A stretch of DNA of 64,000 nucleotides from Armillaria gallica. Taxonomy: Eukaryota > Basidiomycota > Agaricomycetes > Agaricales > Physalacriaceae. Each line of letters starts with the position of its first letter. The first letter of the stretch is position 1. The notes beneath the pieces are model-generated. The model was not told where the DNA came from. It searched no databases and saw only the letters and a program-made list of their open reading frames with translations. A program made the translations under genes and the position numbers. The stretch is from contig JBANDB010000001.1 of NCBI GenBank assembly GCA_037576215.1, positions 4,402,001 through 4,466,000 on the forward strand, read 5' to 3'. Shown piece by piece: positions 11,441-23,765 of the stretch.

Positions 11441-13151
11441 CCATTTCCGAGTATTCCCCAGCTCATTCTCTCTCTGCTACACGAAATTGTGTATCCATTC
11501 ATCCGGTCCAGTGGGGCCCTCCTTACTCGCTGGTGGTGGCGACGCACTAGAATACAGGTCCAGACTTAAGATATGAAGGTTGAAGTGTAGGGATACCTAC
11601 ATCACGCGGGCATTGAGACCCTTGATGTGTCGCGGATGGCAATGAGGAAGGCGGGCGTGGTGGCACAGAGTGGAAACGGCTGGGTGATCAAAGTTGATCT
11701 CCTCTCCCATGGCCCGCCTCATCTCTGTCTGTCCTTCACATTGTTGCCGCTGCTCAAGCGCCCATTCACCTCGCTCGCTGGAACGCGATACATTGCTGTA
11801 CGGAAAATATTAGGTCCTACCGGGGTACATAGGCCGGAGGAAGACAGGTTTGAGGGATAAGGAGACGAGTTTGGACAGCGAAGGTTTGGAAGAGAGAGTG
11901 AGATTGGTAGATACCTAGGATAAAAAGTCAGCTTCATTCATGAACCATCTGTGACGAACGTACCACTCAAACACACAGTCCAGCTTGCTGATCATCATGC
12001 CTGATCTGCGACAGGTGGTTCCGGGAATGCTGCAAGAAATAAAAGGACTCACAGCTATGAGGATATCCGATACGGCGCCGATGACATTGACGGATATCCG
12101 TTGATTAGCTCCTACGTTGACAGTAAAACCGTACTGGAATTGATTAGTATCAAAAAAAAACAGTCATTAATATGATAAATACATACAATATGTCTGTATC
12201 GTCTGATGTCTACCTCACCCGAGCATTGCATTTCTTGCAGAAGAGTCGACAATGCCATGCCCCCGCCAGACGAGGTGGAATGGTCAACGGAGGGGATTGT
12301 AGATACTGGATGGTGGCTGTCGTCGGCAACTAGAACGATATCGTGAGGGAAAGGATACCGGGATCATCATCCCATGTCGAAAATAGGTAAAGACAAGGGC
12401 AAACGGCGCCTTGGCTAGGCGGAGGTGATATAGAAAAGAAAGCGACCACAGATTCGTGATGCCACACTAAGAATGGGATATGCATGAATTGGTAGGGGAG
12501 CTGAGTGGAACGGTAGGACCCCATGTTGCACAAGGACGGGGTATTCTGGGCTCGTTTGGTTTGCCCTCCGTTATTGGTGCATAATACCCAAAAGTGTGCG
12601 CTCTTCGTCGTTAGCTGTCGGGGTCCTGATGTTGCTCCTGGCGCCCTCTCACTCACACCCTCCCGTTATCCTGCGCGTTCTCCGCTTGCCTTGCCTCTCC
12701 CACAGCTCTGCAATACATCCTACCATGACCTTCCTTCACTTTCGCAGCCTTCGCATCATCTCCCGTCATTGTCGTCCAATAGGTCGCCATCGTCGCCATA
12801 GCTGTTGGTTTGCGATGGATAGGTGTCCCCTGCTTGCAGATCGAAAGTGATAGTACATCCCAGGGCTTATTCATCGTCTCAACGAGTGACGGATATCGTG
12901 CTCGAAGGCGATTGCCCTCGATGTTGATGCGGGAGCTGCGGGGGTGGGTCGGAATGGGGATGGGGGCGTATTTGCGGCATTGGCGGGCGTTGTTGTGTGT
13001 CGCTATCGAAGGTGAATGATGCGCCGTCGATTGACTGGGGCTGTTCACAGCGTTACCTTGTGCGAGGGTCTATGTGCACGTTGTGGGGGGGGAGGAGGGT
13101 GAATTGAACGCGATCCAGGGTTTTTAGGGCTGCCAGGTGCGTAATATGGAC
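11441..13151 (-). other. Degenerate minus-strand coding relics, unassigned
   Basis: Several minus-strand stretches look formerly coding but are broken: QSHSLFQTFAVQTRLL near 11930, YGFTVNVGANQRISVNVI near 12135, and HFWVLCTNNGG followed by LPYQFMHIPFLVWHHESVVA (12590-12440), which is hydrophobic and membrane-like. They may be earlier exons of the same gene whose C-terminus lies at 10990-11440. I cannot join them into one frame and assign no function. Confidence 0.3.
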
Positions 13152-13415
13152 CTAAAGAGGATTAAGACATCTTTTCAGGGCGGATGGGTGGTAGGGGTCA
13201 TTGAAGATGGAAGATGTCTTGAGGATATTGGCGCGAGTAGGACTAATAGAACCGTCGATGGTCTCCCCCCCTGTGGGACCCAAAAGACGCTGGATACGAT
13301 TGCTGGGAACACCGACCTCGACGGGATATTTATCCATCAGTTCTGCGTCCGACACGCAACAATGGAGAAAATAATGCGAATCTCCGTCGACGCCTATGAG
13401 GACAGCCAGAATCAA
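13152..13415 (-). pseudogene. Caspase-domain (metacaspase-like) p20 fragment
   Basis: The minus strand reads AVLIGVDGDSHYFLHCCVSD, then YPVEVGVPSNRIQRLLGP, then SPTRANILKT. This is the first part of the fungal caspase fold: I-G-I-D start, C-V-x-D-A helix, L-G-V-P-x-x-R-I-x-x-L-L-G, and a T-R-A-N-I helix. The frame departs before the G-D-x-I-x-x-Y-F-A-G-H-G strand, so the catalytic His and Cys are absent. It is the first of three caspase relics in the window. Confidence 0.7.
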
Positions 13416-13899
13416 GAACCATCCAGGTCCTGAGCTTTGTGATCAGTCCCAAGCATCTAACAAAAGATTTATGCTGCCCACCTTTGGTTTTGTCTGCAGA
13501 CTCTCAAGCATCGGATGTCTCATTTCCTCGGCGAGTCACTGTCCTCGGCCATCTCATTCTGCTTGGCAAAGGATACTCCTCGTAGCTCTTGCGTACGTCG
13601 AACACCAGCCTAATTAGCAGTCAGAGGTGCATGGATTGCTGCGTAAGGGTTTTACCTCGTACATGGAACTTCACGAGGCGGTAAAGTGGTTTGGTGCGAA
13701 TGATAAGGAACCTAGAACAAAGGCGAAAGCTTAATTATAGCAGTATAGGGCGAGCTTTCAACGTTTCGACCGCTTGAAGGAGAATTTGACACCCAAAGCG
13801 AAGGTTTGTTGTGGTATGAGGGAGACTGGCAATAGTTCAGATATTCCGGGACTTGCCGGTCCACTTCACATCTCCTCTCCCTCTGAAACCATCCACACC
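13416..13899. other. No gene recognised
   Basis: CpG-rich sequence with short frames only. It may hold the decayed 5' part of the caspase relic (minus strand). Nothing else seen. Confidence 0.35.
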
Positions 13900-14360
13900 G
13901 TCGACACCGCGTACAAGGATCTCAGGGGCCAGGCTAGAAACTCGGATTTCGCGCCGAGACGACGTCGACGAGCAACCACGAGTCCCCTCGCCCTCACCGC
14001 GTCCCAGAATCCCAGACGCTGAGCTGAAAACTACAACTTGGCATCGAGACGACATAGCTTCGTCCCGCGAGCAAGCACAGAACGGTGGTCAGGGAGGGTG
14101 AAGACGAGGTAGAGGTAGAGCGGAGGATGAAAGAAGATTGAGAAGTGGCACGGAGATGTGCCCGGGGATGGTATGTACCTTCTGTTGACTCCATCCCGCG
14201 CGCACTTACACATCCACAGCCTGATCTCTACTCCCAATCGCACCCCAAAGCACAACCAGGACATGACGGCGCGCCCACTGTGAAGACTGGGCTCTACCTC
14301 GAGACAATCTATCGTCGTCCGGCAAGCAAGCACTGGACGATGGTCGGACTTTCATCACCA
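13900..14360 (-). repeat. Imperfect tandem repeat of about 70 bp, protein-like on minus strand
   Basis: Three related blocks lie near 13930-13990, 14020-14095 and 14275-14350. They share GAGACGAC-like cores followed by GCGAGCAAGCAC or GGCAAGCAAGCAC. On the minus strand two of them translate alike: SDHRPVLACRTTIDCLEVE and PDHRSVLARGTKLCRLDAK. The middle block is followed by a stop. This suggests a repeat protein relic or a tandem non-coding repeat. I recognise no family. Confidence 0.45.
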
Positions 14361-14949
14361 ACATCTCTATTTCTGCATCGTCAAGTGCACCGAATCAATC
14401 GTTGCTTGGAATTTTTGGAACTGGCGAGATGTTATCTATGAAGTAGGGTGATACGGGACTTTCTCTGGAGCGTCATCAATCAAACGACCAGAGCTATAGA
14501 AACCACTCGGTACTCAAGGAGGGGAAAACGATTGGTGAGTATTGTAATACGTCCGCGTCATGGCCTATGCGTGATTCTCACTACATAGATGGTCATGGTC
14601 TGTCACCAAACGTGTTGTGAGTTGCACTGCGACCTCCCTGATGTTTAGGTGGTCGTCCTGTTATATGCGGTATACCATATTTAATGGTTGTCAGAATAAC
14701 GAGTCCATCTGCGTAACCCTATTCTTTTTCATCGGTCGTTGAGCAGGCATCTCCCCTCAGTCGCGAATGTGACGGGTCTTTTCGAGCTGCCCAGTCATCC
14801 TTCTCTGGAACTTGATTGAATCGCTTCCGACGATGGGGTGGTGCCATGTCGACGTTATCCTCAATAGTGATATTTTTGCTTCTATGGCTCGGCAATCTAT
14901 TCGCTCAACGTTGGACCGTGATACTTTTACCTATAGCGGCGTCTAAGTG
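14361..14949. other. No gene recognised; left flank of the inverted repeat
   Basis: CpG-rich sequence with short frames only. The inverted repeat shared with 46.57-48.77 kb begins near 14950. Confidence 0.4.
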
Positions 14950-17160
14950 ATGATCAATGAAGAACTATTGACGCAAACAAATAAGGTCGACTGCGACGTT
15001 GCGCGATGCCCTGTTCAATGAGTCCCTAGAAAGGAAAACAGTGTCTGGGCGAGATCGGGGTTCAAGCTCGTCATAGCCTATAGAGTCCGTGATGTATTAT
15101 TTTCCCCGCCTTTCTGATAGATGCACTAGTTCCAAGGTGAACTTTCTCCCATCGTATACGGCCATACTGTGGGATATCATCTCTGTATAACATGCGACGG
15201 CTGATGTCCTTGCCAAGACTTTCCCCAGACTGGAATATCCAGGATCTTTTGGTGTAACGCTTGTAGCTAGCACCAATATTTTCCTTCCTTTTTCATGTTA
15301 ATTTTACAGCAAAATACACCAATCAGGACTCGCGCCATGAAGGAACAAGCTCAAGTTGGCAGGCGCGCTGAGATCTCACCAGGATGATTACCTTGATTCT
15401 TTTCCCTGTCTTGATTTCCCTAATTCAACAGAACATATCTCTGAGAGTCTCGCAGCTCGTATAGCCACTCTTCGTACAATATAGGTCTTTCCAAGGCAAC
15501 ATCTCACTTTGAGTCGCGCTTCTGTTGTGATTTGAAACCGTCAATGGTTCATTAAATCACCGAACACAGTTGGTACGTAAAAATCCCGTTGCGGCTTGAT
15601 ACTGACAATCATCTTCGCAGCAGCTGATGAACGTGTCCAGTACTGTTTATAACAAGAGCGTATATGCTATTCTCCTAACCCACCACCTCATTGTCCTGGC
15701 TTTCCCCATGGCAAATCAGACAGACATTCCATCAGATCTTACTGACAATGACAAAGCTGCTGTGTTTCAATTTCTCAACGCTTGGCTGAACTCCATAATT
15801 CTCTACACGCTATTGCATGGTGAGCATCGATGTTCAGTGCCTCGACAGGTAGATGTCAACTGATGTCAGGCATATACACTGGTATTCTCGCTATAGCATT
15901 GTGGAATATATGTGAGCCAGGAGCATCTCCCCTATGACACCCAAGCTGAAATAAATGGCATAGTTATCAATAAATGTTGGCCTATCCGACAAGCTGTGGT
16001 TGTCATTATCATTCTCCTCCATGCTCTGACTACTATTAGTTTTGCTGCCAACTGGTCATATATACACTTTGCATTCATTGAAAATGGGCAAAATTACTGG
16101 ACTGTATTTTTGATCTTTCAGAGTAACAATACAGCCACTTGGGTATTGGACATTACAGCATCCATCAGTACTATTTTTGCTGACTTATATATGGTATGTG
16201 CAATTCTGCTGGGGATTATTCACATCAGCTCACCATTGTTTCAACTCTAGATTTGGTGCTGCTGGATAGTTTGGGGCCAGCACTGGCTTGTTATTCTGCT
16301 TCCAATATTTTCCCTGGTTTCTGCAATCAGTATGGTGTCTCCCACCTATACTTTTCATGCTCGTAGTAATACTCAACCTTTTATGTAGTATCAAGAGCCA
16401 TGATAGTATATTATGACAAAGTCAATCTGGCATCCCCACTCTGGAACATATTCATTATGCTCTATATATCCCTCAACCTGGTGACAACATTATCCTGCAC
16501 CTTGCTCATCATATACTGCATTGTGGCTGTCACTGGTATTAGGCATGGAGCAGTGAGTCGACTGGGAGTTTATCACTATTTTATTGAAGTACTGGTGGAA
16601 TCCTCAGCTCTCTATTCATTATCTATGATCCTAGATCTGGCTTTCACTATTCGCCATGATGTCAGATTGTATTACTTTAATACCATAGCTGGCATTGCAA
16701 AGGTATGTCCATGACCCTTGACCCCCTTGTCATTGATTAAACACCTTATGTAGGGAGTTGCACCAACACTCCTTGTTGGTCGGGCAGCTGCAGGACATAC
16801 ATGCCCCAGAGACAACAGTGATGAAAGTACACTGTCATCACTTCATTTCCAAACACCTTCAGAACCTAGCACAACCAGTTCTCAACATGAAGAATCTACC
16901 ATTCAGAGTTCAGTCTTCACAGTGGACATTGAGGCTCAACCAGAGCACAGCTAGTAGTATTTGTTGAACACAAGGAATTAGGCTGATATTTTGGACAAAA
17001 TTTGGACCATTGATTTTTTGTCAGAGTATTTTTTGATCATTGTACTTTCTACTTTACTTTTTGACTGATTATTGAGTAGTATCTAAACTTCTGTAATCTC
17101 CCTTTCCCTTTCATGTATTTATGCTATATATGGTACTTACTCAAGAAAATATGTATGACA
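14950..17160 (+). repeat. Left arm of a 2.2-kb inverted duplication (7-TM gene plus 5' flank)
   Basis: The reverse complement of about 46570-48765 matches this stretch, including 0.65 kb of 5' flank (for example CCCATCGTATACGG at 15150, and the start GTGTCCAGTACTGT at 15631), all six exons and the 3' tail to GTATCTAAACTTCT near 17090. The outer part (14950 to about 15650) is CpG-rich and the inner part CpG-poor, mirroring the other arm. Confidence 0.85.
15627..16954 (+). CDS. Agaricomycete multi-pass (about 7-TM) membrane protein, left copy, intact
   Basis: Six exons splice cleanly: 15627-15819, 15870-15911, 15964-16193, 16251-16329, 16389-16702 and 16754-16954, giving 352 residues with every junction in phase. 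Hydrophobic stretches include AVVVIIILLHALTTISFAAN, LVILLPIFSLVSA and a long NIFIMLYISLNLVTT block. Diagnostic pieces are IWCCWIVWGQHW, YHYFIEVLVESSALYSLSM and GVAPTLLVGRAAAGHT before a polar Ser/Thr/Gln-rich tail. I know this as a large uncharacterised integral-membrane family of mushroom-forming fungi with receptor-like topology; its function is unknown. The start ATG follows a CpG-rich 5' flank, while the body has almost no CpG. Splicing of exon 2 uses GTGAGCC and ...CATAG. It lies in the left arm of the inverted repeat; its partner at 46.7-48.1 kb has lost this start codon. Confidence 0.8.
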
Positions 17161-17859
17161 CAGCACATCATTATAACAATAATACAGCCAAGGGACATAC
17201 TAAATAGCTGTCAAGAGGGTGGGAGAAATAAAGTAGTAAACACAGTGCATGTTTTTATGTTTAAGGACCAGCAAACATTTCAGAGACTGTCCTTAGGCAT
17301 TCTTGGCACCAAGGAAGTTGGATTACAATGTTGAGAAACCACAAAGCACAAGGCTTTTCCCAGAACCAGACAGAAGAAAAACTACAATGTAGAAGATGAG
17401 CACAGATAGTTCACAGCATACCCACCACATCACAAACATGACACATACATATGGTATGCTCATGAAAGAGCCCACAGTATTGCAGGATCAACTCACTGGT
17501 AATGAGCTCAACATAATCACTAAACTCTATGGTGTCCTTGAACATCATCAGAAGCTAACATTTTGCTTGGTCAGGGCACTAATGGTCTCATGATAAATTG
17601 TATGCATTGAAATATCCAAGCATGAGTCCCCTCATACAATGAGGATATAAGTATTAAAATATAGATATGCAAATGCTCCTTGGTCCATATCCTACTTTGA
17701 TCCTACTGAAAGGTAAGTGCAAAGTTGGTACATTGTGAGTAATTGAGTGATTAATGATGTTTGGTCTATTGGATCATGGTTAGTCCATCTGAAACTAAAA
17801 TCAATAATAAAGATCACAAACCTGCCAGAACAGGATGACCAAGTTAATAGCTAGTGGGA
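17161..17859. other. No gene recognised
   Basis: CpG-poor, AT-rich sequence. One plus-strand frame (17396-17593) has protein-like composition (TVLQDQLTGNELNIITKLYG) but no family I know. It may be a decayed exon. Confidence 0.35.
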
Positions 17860-18860
17860 TGGGGGAGTTTTCATGGCTGCAGAGAAGAAGCTGAGCACAG
17901 TCACTTGGGGCATGGATGCTGGTCATCAGGAAATCCATTATAGCATGAGCATCTGCTACACACCCACACAAGGGGATGTCCTCGTAGGTGTCAATACTGA
18001 TGATGATCACCCAAGTATGACTGAAGGCAAACTTCCACCCTAAAACAACCAATCAGTACAGATCCCGGTGACCAGCAAACTAGGCTTATCTATGCAAAGT
18101 CGCTACAAGCCATCTAATTTCTGTTGAAGACCCGCTCAGCTTCTAGGACTGCTACTAAAAACCTTGGCAGAATACATGGGTTCTGTCATCCCATAAGCCT
18201 CTGCTAACTCCTTCTCAAGATCCACCAGTTTATTTTTGCTTTCTTTGGACAACACCTGGCCAAAGGTTAGAATAATGTGAGGGGGAAGGAGTGAGCAGCT
18301 CAGAGTTTATATGCAATAGCACAAGTGACATCGCATGATGCAGGGAGGTATCAGTCATTGTGAAGTTCATGTACTGGCATCATCATGCATTGATCTGGGA
18401 GAACCAGAAGAAAGAAATGAGGCAATATGTTGCAATGGGGTTCACTCCACAGACTGAACTTTGTAAGCATCATGGCTAGCCATGATTAACTAGAGAGATT
18501 AAGCTAATGAGTTTGTCATATTTGCCCTGACTCCCAATAGGTTTGGGCCACCCAAAGTATTCATCCTGCGAAATCACCATCTGAGGCCCCCCAAACAAAT
18601 CTGATGAAAGGTTTTCTTTTAAAGCCTGTTGTGGTTCCAGCCTGAGGAGATACAAAATCTCAGCACACTGATGCATTGATATTGGAATGTTTGTTAACCT
18701 CAGCGCACGAGGGAAGTGTTCCAGTGTCAGGACAGGTCATTGGTGCTAAGCTCTGAGGCTGAGGCCTGTTAGGGCACAATGAGAGAAAGATCGGAGAATG
18801 GAAAATGACATTGATACATGATGAGACAGTGCATGAATGTGGCTGGTACCTGAGTTGACC
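17860..18860 (-). pseudogene. Caspase-domain gene relic, copy 1 (CpG-depleted)
   Basis: The minus strand contains SIDTYEDIPLCGCVADAHAI then DFLMTSIHAPSDCAQLLL then SHENSPIP (18000-17830), the p20 start of a fungal caspase-like domain (I-D-x-Y, G-C-V-A-D-A). Upstream blocks (18676-18180) match the relic at 49.7-50.7 kb nearly base for base apart from transitions, for example LVDLEKELAEAYGMTE near 18215. Stops, a lost frame and absence of the catalytic His/Cys regions make it a pseudogene. The copy at 50 kb retains CpG where this one has TpG or CpA. Confidence 0.75.
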
Positions 18861-19615
18861 CTTGTGTCAATCTCTTATTTCAAATCCCGACTGCTTTGTG
18901 ACTGCTTGCCCACCTGTGGTAGGCCCTTTTATGTATCAAATAATGTCAATTGACTGGTCACCTAAAAAGGGTGCTGAATACTGTCACTGTCCATGGGGAC
19001 TGTCACGTGTCATCACAGGCCTCCCTCCCACTCATTGGGGCACAGCCACCCCTCCTTATCATGCGTGCCCATCTGCTCATTATGGAGCAGGATATTGCTA
19101 TTTTGGGATCCAGAATAAAATCACATATTTTTTCCACTGGAAAAATTTGTCAGTGGATGATTGGGACATGATGGCACCATTCCAGCTCTGGCACCTGCCC
19201 TCCTGCTCACTGTATGGGGGTGGGAAAATCCTTTTTTGGTTGGTCAGTGTTTTTTTTTTTTTTTTTGCAGCATTTGGTAGCTGCTATCCATTCCTGCCAA
19301 AACAGTTGGTCTTTGCAAATTTCAAATTCAATAGAATCCCACCCTTGTGCCTGCCACAGCTGCTGTGGCTACTTTGTCACTCAAAGCACTCACAAAAAGG
19401 TTTAAATAAAAGGTACATTTATTAGAAAATGAATTTGCACCATCAGGATGGTCATAGGCATGGAAAATTGATGTGCTAGCACTACTGGATGATGTTCTGG
19501 GTCAGGCACATATCTCCCCAAAAACAGAAGGGGCCCATCAGCATGTGTAATGTTCATTGTACAATATTTAGTGCAGTATGTATCAATCACATCACTATAT
19601 CTATCATGTTATGCT
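18861..19615. other. Unassigned sequence with a T-homopolymer
   Basis: Follows the caspase duplication and precedes the KDZ 3' end. It contains a run of about 17 T at 19250-19266. Plus-strand frames (18862-19425) show no known family. It may include the terminal region of the KDZ transposon. Confidence 0.4.
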
Positions 19616-22600
19616 TTAAATTAAGTCCCCACTATCCTTGTTGTTGCTTCCATTGACATCGCTGCCCTCACCATCAACCTCTTCAAAATTGCTTTCATCT
19701 TTTTCTTTGTCGTTTCCATTTTCATCATCAGCTCCTGACTTTTCCAGCGTCACCGCCTCTGCCTCCTTCTGCATGTCTTCTAACGGTGTCGTCCATATGT
19801 CTTGAAAGCTCTACCTCAATAGCAATTGAAGGTCTTGCTGCTGGAAAGCATAGGCATTGAGGGACTCTGCAAATGCTATGTCCTGCCCTGTGTTCCATAT
19901 GCTGTGCCTCTCGTCCCACCAGTCAGCCTTCCATTTGAGAAACTGGAGCACCCTCTGCATCTCCTCCCTGAGCAAAAGAACTTCCTCCTGACTCCGTTTT
20001 GCATGAGCACGGCTGCGACACCATTCAGATTGTAAGATCTAGTTGTTCTTGTCCATTCTGTCATCAATTTTGATGTTTGAGGTTAGCCATATCCATGACA
20101 GTGTTCGTCGTGTCTTGCCAGTACCACTGTGTATCCCTTGCTCTTCCAACTCAATGTTGATCTCTTGCAGCACAGCACCCTCACATCTCTAAGGTTCGTT
20201 GCTATCTTTATTCATGCCTCGCCTTCCAGTGCCACGTGCCATGTATTCTGGATCCGTATAGGCCTGAATATTCTTATTGTCCAACACCCTCAGTGTCTGT
20301 TCCCACTTGCCACTGCCAATGAGCTCCTGTTTTGCTGCCCATGCAGTTTGATACCTTGTAGCAAAGGCCAGGGCCCGTTGATGGACCCCATCAATGACAC
20401 TATGTGACCTTGTCGTTGCTTGTTGGCCCCATGTATTCTTGTTCTTGAACTGCACCATGTGCAGCTTCAGGCGCAGTGTGTGCTGGATACCCTGTAGTGC
20501 ATCATTACATTGTGCTGTCTGTAGCCTATCCTCGATGCCCAGCAGGCCTTCTATGTAGACGGAAACCCAACGATCGGCAGGGATGGATGAGGGCAGCCAG
20601 AGTTTGGTATCTTCAGGGCTGCAGTTGGCATCCTCAAGCAAGAGGCCATTTGACTTGCCTATGTTGGCTAAATATTGAACAAGACCCGGAAGGTAGATTG
20701 CATACAACAGCTCCCAAGCCTTGAGTTTCATATGAAGCACACTCCTCTGGTCCGCGAGAGGCATGTCTTGCTGCTTGGTAAGCATTTTATTAGCGTACTT
20801 GAGTGCCACACTCTGAACCTTCCACCTAGGCTCTCTGTTATTTTATAGACAGGCTAGTATACAACCGTAACTCACTGGGATTCTTCAAGCTCTAGGCCAA
20901 GTATCAAGAACTTGTCTGCACTCATTGTGTGACATACCACACCACTGTTTTCCCTCCTCCTCAAGCTCCTTCTCTACCTCCTTTTCACTCAGAACTATGT
21001 AACAATCAGCTCTACCAGCCTTAAACGAAGCAAAAACACCTACACTCTCCATCCACATGGAAGGAGTTCTCCACAGTCTTTGGAAATGTATCATCCTCCC
21101 ACACTTCACACAGTGCATCCCACCGCGCCACCAGGTGTGCCAGAAGATTGACTGACAGACCACGATGCCCTTCCACCTGCATGTTACACTCCTTGATGGC
21201 CACCTTATACTTATGTATGAGACTCTTGCCTACTAGATCGTTAGTGTGCGATGACAACAAACAACATGTTCACTCACCTATCCCAATGTACTTCTGCCAA
21301 TTCCAGAAGCCGAAATGGTTGTCAAGCAGATCATGGTGTGAGCCAGGCCCCATAGTCTTCGTGGAGTTTCCCAGGTTATTGTGGCCACCCCATATATGCT
21401 CCAGACCTTCACAGTCACAGTTTCCTAGGCCTTTAACCAAGTTGCATGAAAACTTGTGGTGCTTTTCCACCTTGTGAGCAGGTTCATGAAATTTTGGAAT
21501 TACCGGCTGAAGTTTCAGGGGTCTGTTGATGTGAAGGTTTGAGGGCCAGCCATTCATGTGCTCATAGAGGTTTACGAACCATTGGCAAGCAATGTCATAG
21601 CTTATTACTCCAAGCAGTAGCATCACAAAGTTTTGGAGTGTGGAAGCAAAGACAAAGTCCATTGGAGCATACCTGGGTGTATCTCAGCATTATTAATCAA
21701 GAAAAGCCAACAAACCATACCTTTCTCCTTTCTGTAGGTTACCTACTGACATAATAAACTCACCCCATGCACAGGATACTGCTCCCACACCTGTGAAGTG
21801 CAAACCACAAGAGAATTTAGTATCCGCTTTAGCCAAGGCTACAAAACCTATACAGGTGCTAATCTGTGCCATACATCAGCATCCATCAACTGTGTATGAG
21901 AAAACAAACAGCCCTACATCCTCATCCAATGTATGGTCAAGCACATAGGTATCATATGTAGCTTTCAGGACAAAGTATGCCCAACCAATCCCCAAACCTG
22001 GATTGCATGAGAAGGATGAAACAATTTGATTTCTAAGACAAAAGTTGGCATCCATGCATATGATCAAGGCATACAAAAACCTAGAATATATTAGATACAA
22101 AGGTATCAAAGTATCATCAGACTTACTGAAACTCGGGAGGGGCATTCTCCCACCCATCAGGCAAATTAATACCTGAATGTGGACATGATGGACAGAGAAC
22201 TGCAAACTCTCTTGGGGCCATCTCTGTCATACCATCGTCAACATGTGCCCTACCACCTTGCTTCAACATCTTCAAGTGGGCCCACTGCAGCTTCATGCGC
22301 ATCAACATCTTGATCTGAGATTTTGAGATGCCCATGCCAGTATTGACAGAAGTTTTCTCCAAGGTTCCATAGAAGTCGTAAACAGAGACTTTGGAGCAAA
22401 GGGAAAGGAGATGTAGAAATTCCAGTAGCCAAAAAGAGGCGCAGGTGGTCGGCATCTTATTATTAGCGGGATACCAACCACATCGTAGGAGCTGTACATG
22501 AGGAGGGAACTGACACTCACAACCACAATAATTGACAGCGATGTCATGGATTCCAGTCATATGGAGGATCTTGAAAGACACATGGCCTGTAATTGGCACT

Positions 22601-23358
22601 CTGCAATACATGCTGGTGTGGTTCAGCTGCACATGGAGGCTGATTTCATGCAAGCTACATTTTTGAAAGTAAGAACTGTCCCATCTCTACCAACAAAAAC
22701 GTCAGGATGAGAAGTTTAGGCTCGAAATATACATGCCTTGATATGGGCAGGGGTTCTAGGCGATGGCACTTCCGACAGCAAGAATCACAGACAAGGTCAT
22801 CTACCAAGCAGTCAATACATCTGTAAATAAGAAGACCAACGTTGGAGGACTTGTGAGATAGGCAGTTGGGGCACTGGCTCTGTGTATGATGATTGCCTCA
22901 TCCTTCGTGCCTGCATACTTCATCAAGATACTCTTGTCAATGTTTCTCCTTCCATACAATGTGTGGCCTTCACTAATCATCTATTTAGAACAGTATATGT
23001 AAACCAAGGACAGCAAATGCACTGATGCTTTACTTCTCTTGTGAGGGTGTTTTGGCTGAACATGCTCTGCAGCCTCTGCTTGCTCAAAGACTAGACTCTC
23101 ATACACCTCTCCCACCAGCTCACTTTCAAACCACTCTCCCGTAGGATCCAGGGCTATTTCACAGTTCTCAATCAGACCCCAACTGTCGCCATGGGTCCAA
23201 GTAGCAGTCTCAGAGGATACTGGAGCCTCATATACGTGTCCCTCCACAGATACTGCAGTCTTGTGTGAAAATATAACTTCATAATCATTCTCAAGCTTGA
23301 CACGGTCATTGTAATGGGTTGCTGTGTGTCCTCCAAGGCGGCGTCATTTGCTATTCAT
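19616..23358 (-). pseudogene. KDZ (Kyakuja-Dileera-Zisupton) DDE transposase with CxC2 region, decayed
   Basis: Read from ATG 23358: NSK-stop-RRRLGGHTATHYND, then EGHVYEAPVSSETATW and CEIALDPTGEWFESELVGEV. A CxC2-type region follows (HMTGIHDIAVNYCGCECQF, LRCGWYPANNKMPTTCASFW, SKVSVYDFYGTLEK, EFAVLCPSCPHSGINLPDGW). The catalytic core comes next: MDANFCLRNQIVSS, GDLQKGE-like VGNLQKGERYG, SYDIACQWFVNLYEHM, VIPKFHEPAHKVEKHHKFS, GNCDCEGLEHIWGGHNNLGN, FGFWNWQKYIGIG. The C-terminal coiled part (EEVLLLREEMQRVLQFLKWK) ends NKDSGDLI at 19616. YDIACQW and the HIWGGHN region carry the usual D and E positions. In-frame stops occur at the N-terminus (a CGA-like codon read as TGA), after NKDSNEP, at NN-stop-ILQSEW and at LLR-stop-SFQ, so it is inactive. 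A dioxygenase gene lies divergently next to it. Confidence 0.85.
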
Positions 23359-23765
23359 GATCTCGAAGGCTGGCATCAGAATCAGAGATAGAAGCATGAG
23401 TTAATCATGTGATGGGAATCAGACACATTGACGGAACCCACTTTTGTGTTCTTCTGTTGACTTCAATTCCAGTCCTCACTACCTTGACTCTCTCTCCCTT
23501 GGTTCTTCCTACATGTTCCACCTACCTGGTAAGTACAGTCACTTAGGCATCTTTCATGCTTGGCTAGCCATCCCACTGTGGAATCCCAAATATTTGAGCC
23601 TGGAAATTTGGTTTTTGGGGTGGACCCTTGACTGGCCAAACATGACGATGTTGGCATCTGTGTATGTTTGATTTTCTGGGCTGACTTGGTAAATCACAGA
23701 CATTCTTACCAGATTTTTCAAACTGGGACGCGTGAGTTGAATCAAACAGACTTTCTCATCAGGCT
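23359..23765. other. Divergent intergenic segment between KDZ transposase and dioxygenase
   Basis: About 400 bases between two outward-pointing genes, the place where shared promoters would lie if both belonged to one element. No clear TATA box or inverted repeat is visible, and no frame with family resemblance. Confidence 0.4.

Noticed and set aside
18840..18910. tRNA-like box B (TTTCAAATCCCGAC) suggesting a SINE
   Set aside because: No box A at the right distance, no target duplication and no second copy seen in the window.
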